A stretch of 58,266 nucleotides of DNA from Oscillospiraceae bacterium (GTDB taxonomy: Bacteria > Bacillota > Clostridia > Oscillospirales > CAG-272): positions 1 to 58,266 of the forward strand of contig SVSM01000007.1 of NCBI GenBank assembly GCA_015064295.1, given 5' to 3'. The notes under the pieces were generated by a model, which worked only from the letters and a program-made list of their open reading frames with translations, was not told where the DNA came from and did not search any database. Shown piece by piece: positions 21,411 to 31,480 of the stretch (the first letter of the stretch is position 1; each line of letters starts with the position of its first letter). The position numbers were made by a program, and so were the translations under genes.

Positions 21411-22255
21411 AGACGTCGAAATTTGTTTCCCGTGTCTATCTGTTCCTCATTCTGCTTTTCCTTTTTGCCCCCATCTTCGTCCTCATTTTCTTTTCCTTCA
21501 ACGCAGGGAAGAGCACCTCGGTCTTTGCCGGCTTCTCCTTCCGTTGGTACCGGAACCTCTTTGAGGATGAGGCGGCTCTCACCGCCCTCCGCAATTCGCT
21601 TGTGCTGGCGGTGACCTCGGGGGCCATTGCCACGGTGATGGGAACCTTCGCTGCCTACGGTATCAGCCGTATGCGGAGAAAGTATCTCCGCACCGCCGTC
21701 ATGTCAGTGACCAACATTCCCATGATGAACCCCGATATTATCACCGGTATCTCGCTGATGCTGATGTTCGTCTTCGTGGGTACCATGCTGGGGCTGTCGG
21801 AATCGCTGAGCTTCGTCACCATGCTGATCGCTCACGTGACCTTCGGCCTTCCCTACGTCATCATGTCGGTGATGCCGAAATTCAATCAAATGGACAAGTC
21901 CATGCCGGAGGCGGCGTTGGACCTGGGGTGTACCCCCCTCCAGTCCTTTTTTAAGGTGGAGCTGCCCGAGATCATGCCCGGCGTTATGACCGGTGGTATC
22001 ATGGCCTTCACCATGTCCCTTGACGATTTCGTCATCAGCTTGTTTACCAAGGGCAGCAGCTTCCAGACCCTGCCCCTGTATATCTACGGTATGACCAAGA
22101 AATCGGTCAGCCCCAAGATCTACGCCCTTGCCACCATCATCTTCTTCGCCATTCTGATCCTCCTTCTGGTGACGAATTTCATCAGCGCCAAGGACGAAAA
22201 GACACAGGCGAAGCTGAATCGATCCCTCCGTCGGGCCGATGGGCAGACGAAGTGA
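21407..22255 (+). CDS. potC: Spermidine/putrescine ABC transporter permease
   Basis: PotC-like permease EAALDLGCTPLQSFFKVELPEIMPGVMTGGIMAFTMSLDDFVISLF. Confidence 0.94.
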   Translation: MKTSKFVSRVYLFLILLFLFAPIFVLIFFSFNAGKSTSVFAGFSFRWYRNLFEDEAALTALRNSLVLAVTSGAIATVMGTFAAYGISRMRRKYLRTAVMSVTNIPMMNPDIITGISLMLMFVFVGTMLGLSESLSFVTMLIAHVTFGLPYVIMSVMPKFNQMDKSMPEAALDLGCTPLQSFFKVELPEIMPGVMTGGIMAFTMSLDDFVISLFTKGSSFQTLPLYIYGMTKKSVSPKIYALATIIFFAILILLLVTNFISAKDEKTQAKLNRSLRRADGQTK

Positions 22256-22286
22256 TCGCTCATTTACCTTGGAAAGGAACCCTGCC

Positions 22287-23402
22287 ATGAAAAAAGCTTG
22301 GATTGCGGCGCTTCTTGCCGTGTTGCTTGCCGCTGCTCCCTTGGCCCTGTCGGGATGCAGCGACTCCGATACCATCGTGCTGAACGTCTATAACTGGGGA
22401 GAGTACATCTCCACCGGAGAAGAGGGTACCTACGATACCAACGCGGAATTTGAGGATTGGTATTTTGAGACCTACGGTCAGAAGGTGCGGGTGAATTACA
22501 GCACCTACGAATCCAATGAGAGTCTCCGCTCCCAACTGGAGCTTGGCACCGCCAACTACGACGTCATCGTTCCCTCCGACTATATGATCGATTATTTCAT
22601 CCAGAAGGATATGCTGGCCGAGCTGAACTTTGACAACATTCCCGCCTACGAGAATATCAGTCAGACCTACCGCGGCCTCTATTACGATCCCGATAATAAG
22701 TATACCGTTCCCTACACCTACGGTGTCGTCGGCATTATCTACGACGCCAACGAGGTGGATCCCGCCGACGTGACCGGCTGGGAGGTCATGTGGAATTCCA
22801 AGTATAGCGGTGAGATCCTCCAGTTCCGTAACCCCCGCGACGCCTTCGGCACCGCCATGTATATGCTGGATATCGACGTCAATACGACAGAGAAGGCCGA
22901 TTGGGACCGCGCCAAGGATAAGATCATCGAGCAGGCCCCCCTCCGCAAGATGCTGGTCATGGACGAGATCTTCAATATGATGGAGATGGGTGAGGCAGCC
23001 GTGGGTGCCTACTATGCCGGTGACTATTTCACTATGCTGGATAACCAGGCCGAAAACGTGGATCTCCGCTTCTTCACGCCCGAGCGCACCAACGTCTTCG
23101 TCGATGCCATGTGCGTGCTAAAGACCTCTAAGCATAAGGACGTGGCCGAGGCCTATATCAACTTCATGCTCATGGAGGACGCCGCCGTGGCCAACTCCCT
23201 GACCCATTGGTATGCCTCCCCCAATACCGCCGTGCTGAATAGCCAAGCCTATAAGGCCGAGCTGGGTGAGGAGGCCTACGCCGTCCTCTATCCCGAGAGC
23301 TACGATTTCCATGCCAATTATGAGAAGTACGCTTACCGTAGTCTGGATACCGAAACGCTGGACTATATGACCGCCCTTTGGGAAAACGTTTTGATTAACT
23401 AA
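22287..23402 (+). CDS. potD: Spermidine/putrescine-binding lipoprotein
   Basis: Signal ALSGCSDSD; LNVYNWGEYIS and YDVIVPSDYMIDYFIQKDML typical of PotD. Confidence 0.94.
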   Translation: MKKAWIAALLAVLLAAAPLALSGCSDSDTIVLNVYNWGEYISTGEEGTYDTNAEFEDWYFETYGQKVRVNYSTYESNESLRSQLELGTANYDVIVPSDYMIDYFIQKDMLAELNFDNIPAYENISQTYRGLYYDPDNKYTVPYTYGVVGIIYDANEVDPADVTGWEVMWNSKYSGEILQFRNPRDAFGTAMYMLDIDVNTTEKADWDRAKDKIIEQAPLRKMLVMDEIFNMMEMGEAAVGAYYAGDYFTMLDNQAENVDLRFFTPERTNVFVDAMCVLKTSKHKDVAEAYINFMLMEDAAVANSLTHWYASPNTAVLNSQAYKAELGEEAYAVLYPESYDFHANYEKYAYRSLDTETLDYMTALWENVLIN

Positions 23403-23678
23403 TGGATCCGTGGGGGTGACTTCTTGAAAGAAGTCACCCCCACACCCCCTTCAAGAACCTTGATTGGCCCCAAACTTCGTTTGGGGCAGAATATGTAAGA
23501 CATAACGAAAAGGCCTTCTTGCGGCACATGCCGTCAGAAAGCCTTTTTTATTTGTTTATTGCCACGCCATTTGCCGAAAACGCCGTTTTCGGCCGACAAA
23601 AGTTTTTGGGGTGCAGGGGGATTTTTTCAAAAATCCCCCTTGCCGGGGTATGGGGCGGCGCCCCATACGATCGTTCTC
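23403..23678. repeat. Composite palindromic repeat R4 (inverted pair, convergent genes)
   Basis: b GGGGGTGACTTCTTGAAAGAAGTCACCCCC 23412-23441, d GCCCCAAACTTCGTTTGGGGC 23467-23487, central hairpin 23508-23548, d' 23573-23593, b' 23615-23640, a' 23649-23667. Confidence 0.9.
23508..23548 (+). terminator. Central terminator hairpin inside R4
   Basis: AAAGGCCTTCTTGCGGCACATGCCGTCAGAAAGCCTTTTTT. Confidence 0.75.
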
Positions 23679-24920
23679 TTAATACAAAGGATACTTCTTG
23701 CAGATCTTGGCCACCTCGGCGCGGACGTAGTCGGCCGAGTTCTCAAAGTCGGAGGCCACCAGCTTGATCAGCTTACCGATGGTCACCATATCCTCCTCCT
23801 TCAGGCCGCGGGTGGTAGCGGCGGGGGTGCCGATACGGACACCGCTGGTGATGAAGGGGCTCTGGGGATCGTTGGGAATGGCGTTCTTGTTGACGGTAAT
23901 ATGAACGGCGTCAAGGCGATGCTCCATCTCCTTACCGGTGACGTTAAACTTGCGAAGGTCAACCAGCATCAGGTGGTTATCGGTACCGCCGGAGACGAGG
24001 TCGAAGCCCTCGGCCACGAGGGTATCGGCCAAAGCCTTGGCGTTCTTGACGATCTGCTCCTGATAGGCCTTAAATTCCGGCTTCAGGGCCTCGCCGAAGC
24101 AAACGGCCTTGGCGGCGATGATGTGAAGCAGGGGGCCGCCCTGGATGCCCGGGAAGATGGCCTTATCGATCTTCTTGGCCAGCTCCTCGCGGCAGAGGAT
24201 CAGGCCGCCGCGGGGGCCGCGGAGGGTCTTATGAGTGGTGGTGGTCACCACGTCGGCGTAGGGGATGGGGGAGGGATGGAGCCCGGCGGCCACAAGGCCG
24301 GCGATGTGGGCCATGTCCACCATGAGGTAAGCGCCGCACTTCTTGGCGATCTGTCCCATACGCTCGAAGTCGATGACGCGGGGGTAGGCGGAGGCGCCGG
24401 CAACGATGAGCTTGGGCTTGACCTCCATGGCCTGGGCCTCCAGCTTATCGTAATCAATAACGTGGGTGTCGCCCTCCACGCCGTAGGAGACGAAGTTGTA
24501 GTAAAGACCGGAGAGATTCACAGGGCTTCCGTGGGTGAGGTGACCGCCGTCGGCCAGGCTCATGCCCATAACGGTATCCCCTGCCTGCAGGAGAGCCACG
24601 TAGACGGCCGTGTTTGCCTGAGAGCCGCTGTGGGGCTGGACGTTGGCGTGCTCGGCACCGAAGAGCTTCTTGGCACGCTCACGGGCAATGTCCTCCACCA
24701 CGTCCACCTTTTCACAGCCGCCGTAGTAGCGTCTGCCGGGATAGCCCTCGGCGTACTTGTTGGTGAGAATGGTGCCGGCCGCCGCCATAACGGCGGGGGA
24801 GACAAAGTTTTCGGAGGCGATCAGCTCGATACCGTCGCATTGACGCTGATACTCCGCCTGAATGGCAAGACCGACTTCCTCGTCCTGCTCGGTCAGATAG
24901 CGAAGGGTTTCTTCTACCAT
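23679..24920 (-). CDS. glyA: Serine hydroxymethyltransferase
   Basis: [53 protein letters not shown]. Confidence 0.97.
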   Translation of the reverse strand: MVEETLRYLTEQDEEVGLAIQAEYQRQCDGIELIASENFVSPAVMAAAGTILTNKYAEGYPGRRYYGGCEKVDVVEDIARERAKKLFGAEHANVQPHSGSQANTAVYVALLQAGDTVMGMSLADGGHLTHGSPVNLSGLYYNFVSYGVEGDTHVIDYDKLEAQAMEVKPKLIVAGASAYPRVIDFERMGQIAKKCGAYLMVDMAHIAGLVAAGLHPSPIPYADVVTTTTHKTLRGPRGGLILCREELAKKIDKAIFPGIQGGPLLHIIAAKAVCFGEALKPEFKAYQEQIVKNAKALADTLVAEGFDLVSGGTDNHLMLVDLRKFNVTGKEMEHRLDAVHITVNKNAIPNDPQSPFITSGVRIGTPAATTRGLKEEDMVTIGKLIKLVASDFENSADYVRAEVAKICKKYPLY

Positions 24921-25029
24921 GATAAATCCTCTCGTTTCACAGTAATTTCAATAATGCTTTATTATAGCACAGTCTGTCGGAAATTGCAATAGCTTTGCCC
25001 GTTTTCATTGAGGAAAATTCCGTTTGGCC

Positions 25030-26772
25030 TCACTTTTTCCGAAGGCGCTCGGCCAGCTCTCGGTCGGGGGTGACGTAGGCGGAATAGTTGTTTGAAAAGG
25101 TCACAAAGCCGGGCTTTCCGGCCGGGGGCTTTTTCAGGTTGCGGACGCGGGTATAATCCACCGTCACCTTCTGGCCGGCGGGGGCCTTGGAGTAGACGGC
25201 GGCGACGGTGGCGGCCTCGGTGAAATCCAGGGCATCGGGCTCGGCACCGTCGCAGAAGAGAACGGCGTGGGAGCCGGGGTAGTCCTTGATGTGGAACCAG
25301 ATGTCACCCTTGCCGGCCAGCTTATGGGTGATGTAGTCGTTCTGACTGTTGTTCTTTCCTACCAGGAGCCGCCAGCCCCCCGAGGTGGTAAACTCTAGAG
25401 GCTTGGGGGCGGGGAGCTTGGCGGCGGTGTAGTGCTTCATACGGGAGGCGTAGCCCGACTCGTAGAGCTCACGGCGGATCTCCGACAGGTCGTTTTCGGT
25501 CTCGGCCTTGGTCAGGGCATCGAAGACGGTGTCAAGATACCGAAGCTCCTCCCTGGCCTTGGCCATCTGCTCGGTCAGGTGCAGCTCGGCGGACTTGCAT
25601 TTGTTGTACTTTTTATAGTACCGCTGGGCATTCTGGGCAGGGGCGAGGCGGGAGTCCATGGGAATCGTGACGGTAGGACAGGCCTCGTCGAAGTAATCGG
25701 TGACGGTGGCCTCGGTCATGCCCCGCGTGAGGCGGTAGATGTTGGCAGTAATGAGGTCACCCGCCTTCTTGAAGGACTCTTTTTCCCGACAGGCGTCAAG
25801 GTCGGCCTCCTGAACGGCCAGCTTTTTAGTCAAGCGGCCTTCGGCGGCGGTAAGCAGTCGAAGCACGTCGGAGGCACGCTGGCGGATCCGTTCGTTTCGG
25901 CTTCTCTCCGAGAAGAAGGTCTCAATGAGGCGGCTGAAGCTCTCCTCCATCCGCGTGGTGGCGGTGTTGCCGTATTGGGCAATGGGAAGAAAGGCGTATT
26001 CCAGGGGCGTGCCGTCGGGCTTCAGGAGCAGGGTGGGGGTAAAATCCCCCTCCCGCACACGGCGGACGACCTCCGAGAAGAAGCGCCACAGCCCCTCGTT
26101 TTCCCCATCGGCCAGATGCACGATCTCTCGGGCCACAAGGGGCGACAGGCCCGCGTAGCGGGACATGAGGAACTTGCCAGCCGGCAGGCCCGATGCGGTC
26201 AGCGCCGCAAAAAAGCCCTCCCGCGTCTCGTCAAGAGGCGAGATCTTGCCCTCTTGGGCAGGAGGCGGGGTGTAGGGGATGCCCGGCAGAATGGGACGCT
26301 TGCTCCCTCCTGACAGATCCTGGGTGTGAACGGCGGCCAATACCCGTTTGTCGGCGTCGCAGAAGATCAGGTTGCTGAACTTGCCCATGATCTCGGCGAA
26401 AATGTATTTTTTCGACAGGAAGCCCATCTCGTCGCGGCCCTCGAATTCAAATTCCGCCGCCCGCTCGAAGCCGAGCTGACGCACCGAGGTGATCCGTGCG
26501 CCGCTTAAATGCTTCCGCAGCAGCATACAGAACATGGGAGGCACCTTGGGGTTGTCAAATTCGGGATCGCAGAAGCACATCCGCGGATTGGAGGTGCCCG
26601 CGTCGATCAGAAGCCGCAGGGTCTGTCCTTTTCCCTCACCGCTTCTCTCGCCCCGCAGAACCAGTAAGACCGATTCCTTTGAGGGCTGGAAGATCTTTTC
26701 AATTCGTGCGCCGACGGCGCTTTCGGCGATCTCATGAAGGATCGCCGCCGTAAAGCCAGCATCAAATGCCAT
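25030..26772 (-). CDS. NFACT-family (Rqc2/RqcH, FbpA-like) protein
   Basis: MAFDAGFTAAILHEIAESAVGARIEKIFQPSKES, NDYITHKLAGKGDIWFHIKDYPGSHAVL. Confidence 0.9.
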   Translation of the reverse strand: MAFDAGFTAAILHEIAESAVGARIEKIFQPSKESVLLVLRGERSGEGKGQTLRLLIDAGTSNPRMCFCDPEFDNPKVPPMFCMLLRKHLSGARITSVRQLGFERAAEFEFEGRDEMGFLSKKYIFAEIMGKFSNLIFCDADKRVLAAVHTQDLSGGSKRPILPGIPYTPPPAQEGKISPLDETREGFFAALTASGLPAGKFLMSRYAGLSPLVAREIVHLADGENEGLWRFFSEVVRRVREGDFTPTLLLKPDGTPLEYAFLPIAQYGNTATTRMEESFSRLIETFFSERSRNERIRQRASDVLRLLTAAEGRLTKKLAVQEADLDACREKESFKKAGDLITANIYRLTRGMTEATVTDYFDEACPTVTIPMDSRLAPAQNAQRYYKKYNKCKSAELHLTEQMAKAREELRYLDTVFDALTKAETENDLSEIRRELYESGYASRMKHYTAAKLPAPKPLEFTTSGGWRLLVGKNNSQNDYITHKLAGKGDIWFHIKDYPGSHAVLFCDGAEPDALDFTEAATVAAVYSKAPAGQKVTVDYTRVRNLKKPPAGKPGFVTFSNNYSAYVTPDRELAERLRKK

Positions 26773-26782
26773 AGTTTGGTAC

Positions 26783-27012
26783 CTCGTAGGGCGGGGCGCT
26801 GCCCCGAGCCCCGCGAGGAAAACTTCTTGTAAGAAGTTTTCCTCGACCTTTCAAGAACTTTTCATAGCGAAAAACTGCGTTTTTCGCAGAATGTGTCGTT
26901 ACCCCATAATTCCTTGCCGAAGCCAACGGCTTCGGCCGTTCAAGGTTTTTGGGGTTCCAAGGGGGCTTTTTACAAAAAGCCCCCATTGGCCGGGTACGGG
27001 GCAGAGCCCCGC
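26783..27012. repeat. Composite palindromic repeat R5 (inverted pair)
   Basis: a 26792-26806, b GAGGAAAACTTCTT-GT-AAGAAGTTTTCCTC 26815-26844, d 26867-26887, d' GCCGAAGCC-AAC-GGCTTCGGC 26916-26936, b' 26961-26984, a' 26997-27011. Confidence 0.9.
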
Positions 27013-27690
27013 CTATCCTTCGTCCTCTTCCCTCCAAGCCACCACGCGGAGCTCTCTGGTTGATGGGAGGAAGCCCACCTTTTCGGCCACGCGGCGGGAG
27101 GGGAGGTTGTCGTCCTCGGCGATATAGGTCATCGTGACGCCGGGGTCCAAAAGATAATAGGCCAAAGCCGCCACGTTGGAGGCGGCGTAGCCCTTCCCCC
27201 CGTGGCCCTCGGCTGTCTCCACACCAATGTCGATGACGACGTCATCCTCCGCGTGAGGATTCTCGGAGGCGGCCGACAGGATCCTGCCGTCCTCCACGGT
27301 GCCGAAGCAGAGGAGGCCTTCCCCCAAGGGGTCTGGCTGGCAGTCGGTCAGATTCTCATAGCCGTGGTCGGGCATCAGGGCCTCGGTGGAGGGGAGGATC
27401 ACACGGCGGTTCACCTGCTGACGGTCGGTGAGGTGATAGACGGTAGAGGTTGCCACCTCGGCCTCGTAGCCCCACGCAGCAAGGCGGTCGGCTAATCGGG
27501 TGAGGACGACAGTCGCCGTTTTCGTGGTGAACAGCTCCTCGGCGGGCAGGGCGTCAAGATAGGACGCCACGTCCTCCGTCTCGGGAAAGGCCGTGACGGT
27601 ACGGTTGCCGTCGGCGGTCAGCGTTACCCCCACGGGGAACAGCATATCGAACCCCTCGGTCAGGGGGGTATTGTCGTCAAAAATGACCAT
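27013..27690 (-). CDS. GNAT-family N-acetyltransferase-like protein
   Basis: C-terminal AEGHGGKGYAASNVAALAYYLLDPGVTMTYIAEDDNLPSRRVAEKVGF; ATG 27690 preferred. Confidence 0.72.
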   Translation of the reverse strand: MVIFDDNTPLTEGFDMLFPVGVTLTADGNRTVTAFPETEDVASYLDALPAEELFTTKTATVVLTRLADRLAAWGYEAEVATSTVYHLTDRQQVNRRVILPSTEALMPDHGYENLTDCQPDPLGEGLLCFGTVEDGRILSAASENPHAEDDVVIDIGVETAEGHGGKGYAASNVAALAYYLLDPGVTMTYIAEDDNLPSRRVAEKVGFLPSTRELRVVAWREEDEG

Positions 27691-27773
27691 GTAAGCTCCT
27701 TTGGCACCAAAACGGCGTGTTATCCTTCTTATTATAGCATTTTTTGGCCCATTCGTCAACGATAAATTGGGAC

Positions 27774-27802
27774 TTGACAAATACCCCCACGGGGTATATA
27801 AT
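27774..27802 (+). promoter_or_regulatory. csoR-copA promoter with CsoR-type operator filling the spacer
   Basis: TTGACA 27774-27779, 17-bp spacer, TATAAT 27797-27802; palindrome ATACCCC-CAC-GGGGTAT 27781-27797. Confidence 0.85.
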
Positions 27803-27833
27803 GAAAAGGAAAAGAAAAAAGAGGAGGTGTCAG

Positions 27834-28127
27834 ATGGACGAACGTTGCTGTCATAAGATCAAAAAGCGCTCCGAGGAGGAACGACGGAAGCTCGTCAACC
27901 GGCTGAGCCGGATCGAGGGGCAGATCCGCGGGGTGCGGGGCATGGTGGAGCAGGATGCCTACTGTACCGACGTGCTGACCCAGGCCTCGGCGGTGCGGGC
28001 GGCGCTGGACGCCTTTATGCGGGAGCTCCTCAGCGAGCATATCCGCACCTGTGTGACCGACGACCTGCGGTCGGGCAAGGAGGAAACCGCCGAGGAGCTG
28101 ATCGAAACCTTAAAGCGCATGATGTGA
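27834..28127 (+). CDS. csoR: CsoR/RcnR-family copper-sensing repressor
   Basis: NRLSRIEGQIRGVRGMVEQDAYCTDVLTQASAVRAALDAFMRELLSEHIRTCV with the Cys-His-Cys metal-site pattern; RBS GAGGAGG before ATG 27834. Confidence 0.92.
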   Translation: MDERCCHKIKKRSEEERRKLVNRLSRIEGQIRGVRGMVEQDAYCTDVLTQASAVRAALDAFMRELLSEHIRTCVTDDLRSGKEETAEELIETLKRMM

Positions 28128-28135
28128 GGACGACG

Positions 28136-30613
28136 ATGAAACAATACGACGTGACGGGCATGAGCTGTGCCGCCTGCTCGGCCCGTGTGGAAAAGGCGGT
28201 CATGGGGGTGGAGGGCGTCACGTCCTGCGCGGTCAGCCTGCTGACCAATACCATGGGCGTGGAGGGAAGCGCTTCCCCCGAGGCCGTGGTGGCGGCAGTG
28301 GAACGGGCGGGCTACGGCGCCTCCCTCAAGGACGCAGAACAGGCCGCGCCCCGAGGGGAGGATGCGCTGACAGACCGAGAAAGCCCTCGGGTCCTGGGGC
28401 GGCTGATCGCCTCCCTCCTGTTATTGGTGCCGCTGATGTACCTGTCCATGGGGCATATGCTGGGTCTGCCGGACCTGCCGTTTTTGGCGGAGAACCCTCT
28501 GGCGGTCGGCCTTGCACAGATGCTGCTGGCCGGCATGGTGCTGGTCATCAATCAGCGGTTTTTTGTCAGCGGCGTCAAGGGGCTTCTGCACCGCGCACCC
28601 AACATGGACACCCTGGTGGCCATGGGCGCGGCGGCGGCCTTTGGGTACGGCGCGGCCGTTCTCTTTCGGATGACGGCGGCGGAAAATCCCGCCCCCCTGC
28701 TCCACGGTCTCTACTTTGAATCGGCGGCTATGGTCGTCACCTTGATCACGGTGGGTAAGCTGCTGGAGGCACGCTCCAAGGGGAAGACCACCGACGCCTT
28801 GAAGGGCCTCATGGCTCTGGCGCCCCGCACCGCTACCGTGATGCGGGACGGCCGGCCCGTTTCGGTACCGATTGCCGAGGTGCGGGTGGGGGACGTCTTC
28901 CTCGTTTACCCCGGTGAATCCGTTCCGGTGGACGGTGAGGTCATCGACGGCGTCAGCGCCGTCAACGAAGCGGCACTGACCGGCGAGAGCTTGCCGGTGG
29001 ACAAGAGCGCAGGCTCCACCGTCTCGGCGGCCACCGTCAATCTGTCCGGATTCCTTACCTGCCGCGCCACCCGCGTGGGAGAGGACACCACCCTGCAGCA
29101 GATCATCAAGACCGTCCGCGAGGCCGCCGCGACCAAGGCTCCCATCGCACGGATTGCCGACCGGGTGTCGGGTGTTTTCGTGCCGGTTGTGATGAGCATT
29201 GCTCTCGTGACGGCGGTGGCTTGGCTCCTTGCGGGGCAGGAGGTGGGCTTTGCGATCGCGCGGGGTGTGACGGTGCTGGTGATCAGCTGTCCCTGTGCCT
29301 TGGGACTTGCCACGCCGGTAGCCATCATGGTGGGAAGCGGCGTGGGGGCCAAGCGGGGCATCCTGTTTAAGTCCGCTCCTGCCTTGGAAACGGCGGGGCG
29401 GGTGAGTATCGTGGCCCTCGACAAAACGGGAACCGTGACCAAGGGAGAGCCCCGTGTGACCGACCTTCTCCCCGCCGAAGACGTGACGGAGGAGGAGCTT
29501 CTCACAGCGGCGGCCTCTTTGGAAAGCAAGAGCGAGCATCCCCTGGCTCGCGCCGTCCTCGGCTTGGCCGAGGAACGGGGAATACGGATATGGCAGGCCG
29601 AGGATTTTGAGGCTCTCCCCGGCAACGGTCTGCAAGGAACGGTGGACGGTGAGACGGTGACGGGCGGTAAGCTTGCCTTCGTTGAAGCCGTTGCTCTCGT
29701 GCCCGATACCGCCAGAGTACGGGCGGAGGCCCTGTCGGAGGAGGGGAAAACGCCTCTCTATTTTGTGGAAAGCGGCCGCTTTCTCGGTGTCATCGCCGTT
29801 TCCGACGTCATCAAGGAGGACAGCGCCGAGGCCGTCAAAGAGCTGCAAGATATGGGCATCCGCGTGGTCATGCTGACCGGCGATAACGAAAAGACCGCCC
29901 GGGCCATCGGACGGCAGGTCGGCATATCGGAGATCATCGCCGGCGTTCTGCCCGGGGGTAAGGCCGAGGCCGTCCGTTCCCTGAAGCAAAGCGGTAAGGT
30001 GGCCATGGTGGGAGACGGCATCAACGATGCCCCCGCCTTGACTGAGGCCGACCTGGGCGTCGCCATTGGGGCAGGCGCCGACATCGCCATCGATGCCGCC
30101 GACGTGGTGCTGATGCAGAACCGTCTGTCCGATGTACCCGCCGCCATTCGGCTGGGTCGGGCTACGCTGCGGAACATCCGTCAAAATCTATTCTGGGCCT
30201 TCTTCTACAACGCCATCGGGATTCCCCTGGCGGCCGGCGTCTTTATTGCCGCCCTCGGGTGGGAGCTGAATCCCATGTTCGGAGCCGCTGCCATGAGCTT
30301 GTCCTCCTTCTGCGTTGTGAGCAATGCCCTGCGGCTGAATTTTATCAAGCTCCGCCCCGTGAAGGGCGATAAGCATACAACATCCAATTTCATTTCAAAG
30401 GAGACCGAACCCATGACGAAAACCCTGTATATTGAAGGCATGATGTGCCCCCACTGCGAGGCCCACGTGAAGAAGGCCCTGGAGGCCCTGGACGGCGTGG
30501 CCGAGGCGGTTGCCAGCCACAAGGACGGCACCGCCGTCGTAACCCTGACCTCTGACGTGAGCGATGCCCTCTTAAAGAAGACCGTCGAGGATCAGGGGTA
30601 TACGGTAAAGTAA
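28136..30613 (+). CDS. copA: Cu(+) P1B-type ATPase with N-terminal HMA domain and in-frame C-terminal CopZ-like HMA domain
   Basis: GMSCAACSARVEKAV, ISCPCALGLATPVA, VALDKTGTVTKGEP, VAMVGDGINDAPAL; C-terminal TKTLYIEGMMCPHCEAHVKKALEAL. Confidence 0.95.
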   Translation: MKQYDVTGMSCAACSARVEKAVMGVEGVTSCAVSLLTNTMGVEGSASPEAVVAAVERAGYGASLKDAEQAAPRGEDALTDRESPRVLGRLIASLLLLVPLMYLSMGHMLGLPDLPFLAENPLAVGLAQMLLAGMVLVINQRFFVSGVKGLLHRAPNMDTLVAMGAAAAFGYGAAVLFRMTAAENPAPLLHGLYFESAAMVVTLITVGKLLEARSKGKTTDALKGLMALAPRTATVMRDGRPVSVPIAEVRVGDVFLVYPGESVPVDGEVIDGVSAVNEAALTGESLPVDKSAGSTVSAATVNLSGFLTCRATRVGEDTTLQQIIKTVREAAATKAPIARIADRVSGVFVPVVMSIALVTAVAWLLAGQEVGFAIARGVTVLVISCPCALGLATPVAIMVGSGVGAKRGILFKSAPALETAGRVSIVALDKTGTVTKGEPRVTDLLPAEDVTEEELLTAAASLESKSEHPLARAVLGLAEERGIRIWQAEDFEALPGNGLQGTVDGETVTGGKLAFVEAVALVPDTARVRAEALSEEGKTPLYFVESGRFLGVIAVSDVIKEDSAEAVKELQDMGIRVVMLTGDNEKTARAIGRQVGISEIIAGVLPGGKAEAVRSLKQSGKVAMVGDGINDAPALTEADLGVAIGAGADIAIDAADVVLMQNRLSDVPAAIRLGRATLRNIRQNLFWAFFYNAIGIPLAAGVFIAALGWELNPMFGAAAMSLSSFCVVSNALRLNFIKLRPVKGDKHTTSNFISKETEPMTKTLYIEGMMCPHCEAHVKKALEALDGVAEAVASHKDGTAVVTLTSDVSDALLKKTVEDQGYTVK
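30413..30613 (+). other. Possible internally initiated CopZ-like chaperone within copA
   Basis: In-frame ATG 30413 preceded by AAAGGAG (30398-30404) with 8 nt spacing; complete HMA domain downstream. Confidence 0.45.
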
Positions 30614-30814
30614 GAAGCATTGCGGGGCTCCGCCCCGCGCTCTGTGAGTTTTTGGAGCGCCGTCCCAAGCCCCGCACGGGGAAATCCTCCAGGGCGCGTG
30701 GGGAATGTCGGTATCCTAACACACCACGCGGGAAACGCTGTTTCCCGCCAATCAAAGTTCTTGAAAGGGGTGTGGGGAAAACTTCTTACAAGAAGTTTTC
30801 CTCCACAAAAACAT
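30614..30814. repeat. Composite palindromic repeat R6 (a module, then d'-c'-b')
   Basis: a GCGGGGC-TCC-GCCCCGC 30622-30638; d' GCGGGAAAC-GCT-GTTTCCCGC 30728-30748; b' GGAAAACTTCTTACAAGAAGTTTTCC 30776-30801. Confidence 0.85.
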
Positions 30815-31480
30815 ATGACGATTTTAGAAATTCTTGCCTATTGCGATCATACCCTACTGTCCCAGACGGCGACCTGGGAGGAAATCAAGGCTGTCTGTGA
30901 CGACGGCATGACCTACAAGACCGCCTCGGTCTGCATCCCGGCCTCCTATGTGAAGCAGGCAAAGGATTACGTGGGCGACCGCCTGGCCATCTGCACCGTC
31001 ATCGGCTTTCCCAACGGCTACGCCACCACGGCGGCCAAGTGCTTCATGGCCTCGGAGGCGGTGGCAAACGGAGCCGATGAGGTGGACATGGTGGTCAACC
31101 TCGGCTGGGTGAAGGAGGGACGCTTTGACGCCGTCCGCGACGAGATCGTCGCCGTGAAGGAGGCTTGTCACGGCAAGCTCTTGAAGGTCATCATCGAGAC
31201 CTGCCTCCTCACCGACGAGGAGAAGGTCGCCATGTGCCACGCCGTGACCGAGGCCAAGGCCGACTATATCAAGACCTCTACCGGTTTCTCCAAAGGCGGG
31301 GCGACCTTCGACGACGTGGCCCTCTTTGCCAAGCACGTTGGCCCCGACGTAAAGATCAAGGCAGCCGGCGGTATCGCTTCTCTTGATGATGCCGAGCGCT
31401 TTATTGCCCTCGGCGCCTCCCGACTCGGCACCTCCCGGATCGTGAAGCTGGCCAAGGGGCTGAAGGGAAGCGGGTATTGA
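30815..31480 (+). CDS. deoC: Deoxyribose-phosphate aldolase
   Basis: [67 protein letters not shown]-track start 30620 runs through a repeat, ATG 30815 fits. Confidence 0.96.
   Translation: MTILEILAYCDHTLLSQTATWEEIKAVCDDGMTYKTASVCIPASYVKQAKDYVGDRLAICTVIGFPNGYATTAAKCFMASEAVANGADEVDMVVNLGWVKEGRFDAVRDEIVAVKEACHGKLLKVIIETCLLTDEEKVAMCHAVTEAKADYIKTSTGFSKGGATFDDVALFAKHVGPDVKIKAAGGIASLDDAERFIALGASRLGTSRIVKLAKGLKGSGY

Noticed and set aside
23559-24992. 477-aa plus-strand ORF
   Set aside because: Antisense to glyA and begins inside repeat R4.
28421-30184. 587-aa minus-strand ORF
   Set aside because: Antisense to copA; no recognisable family.
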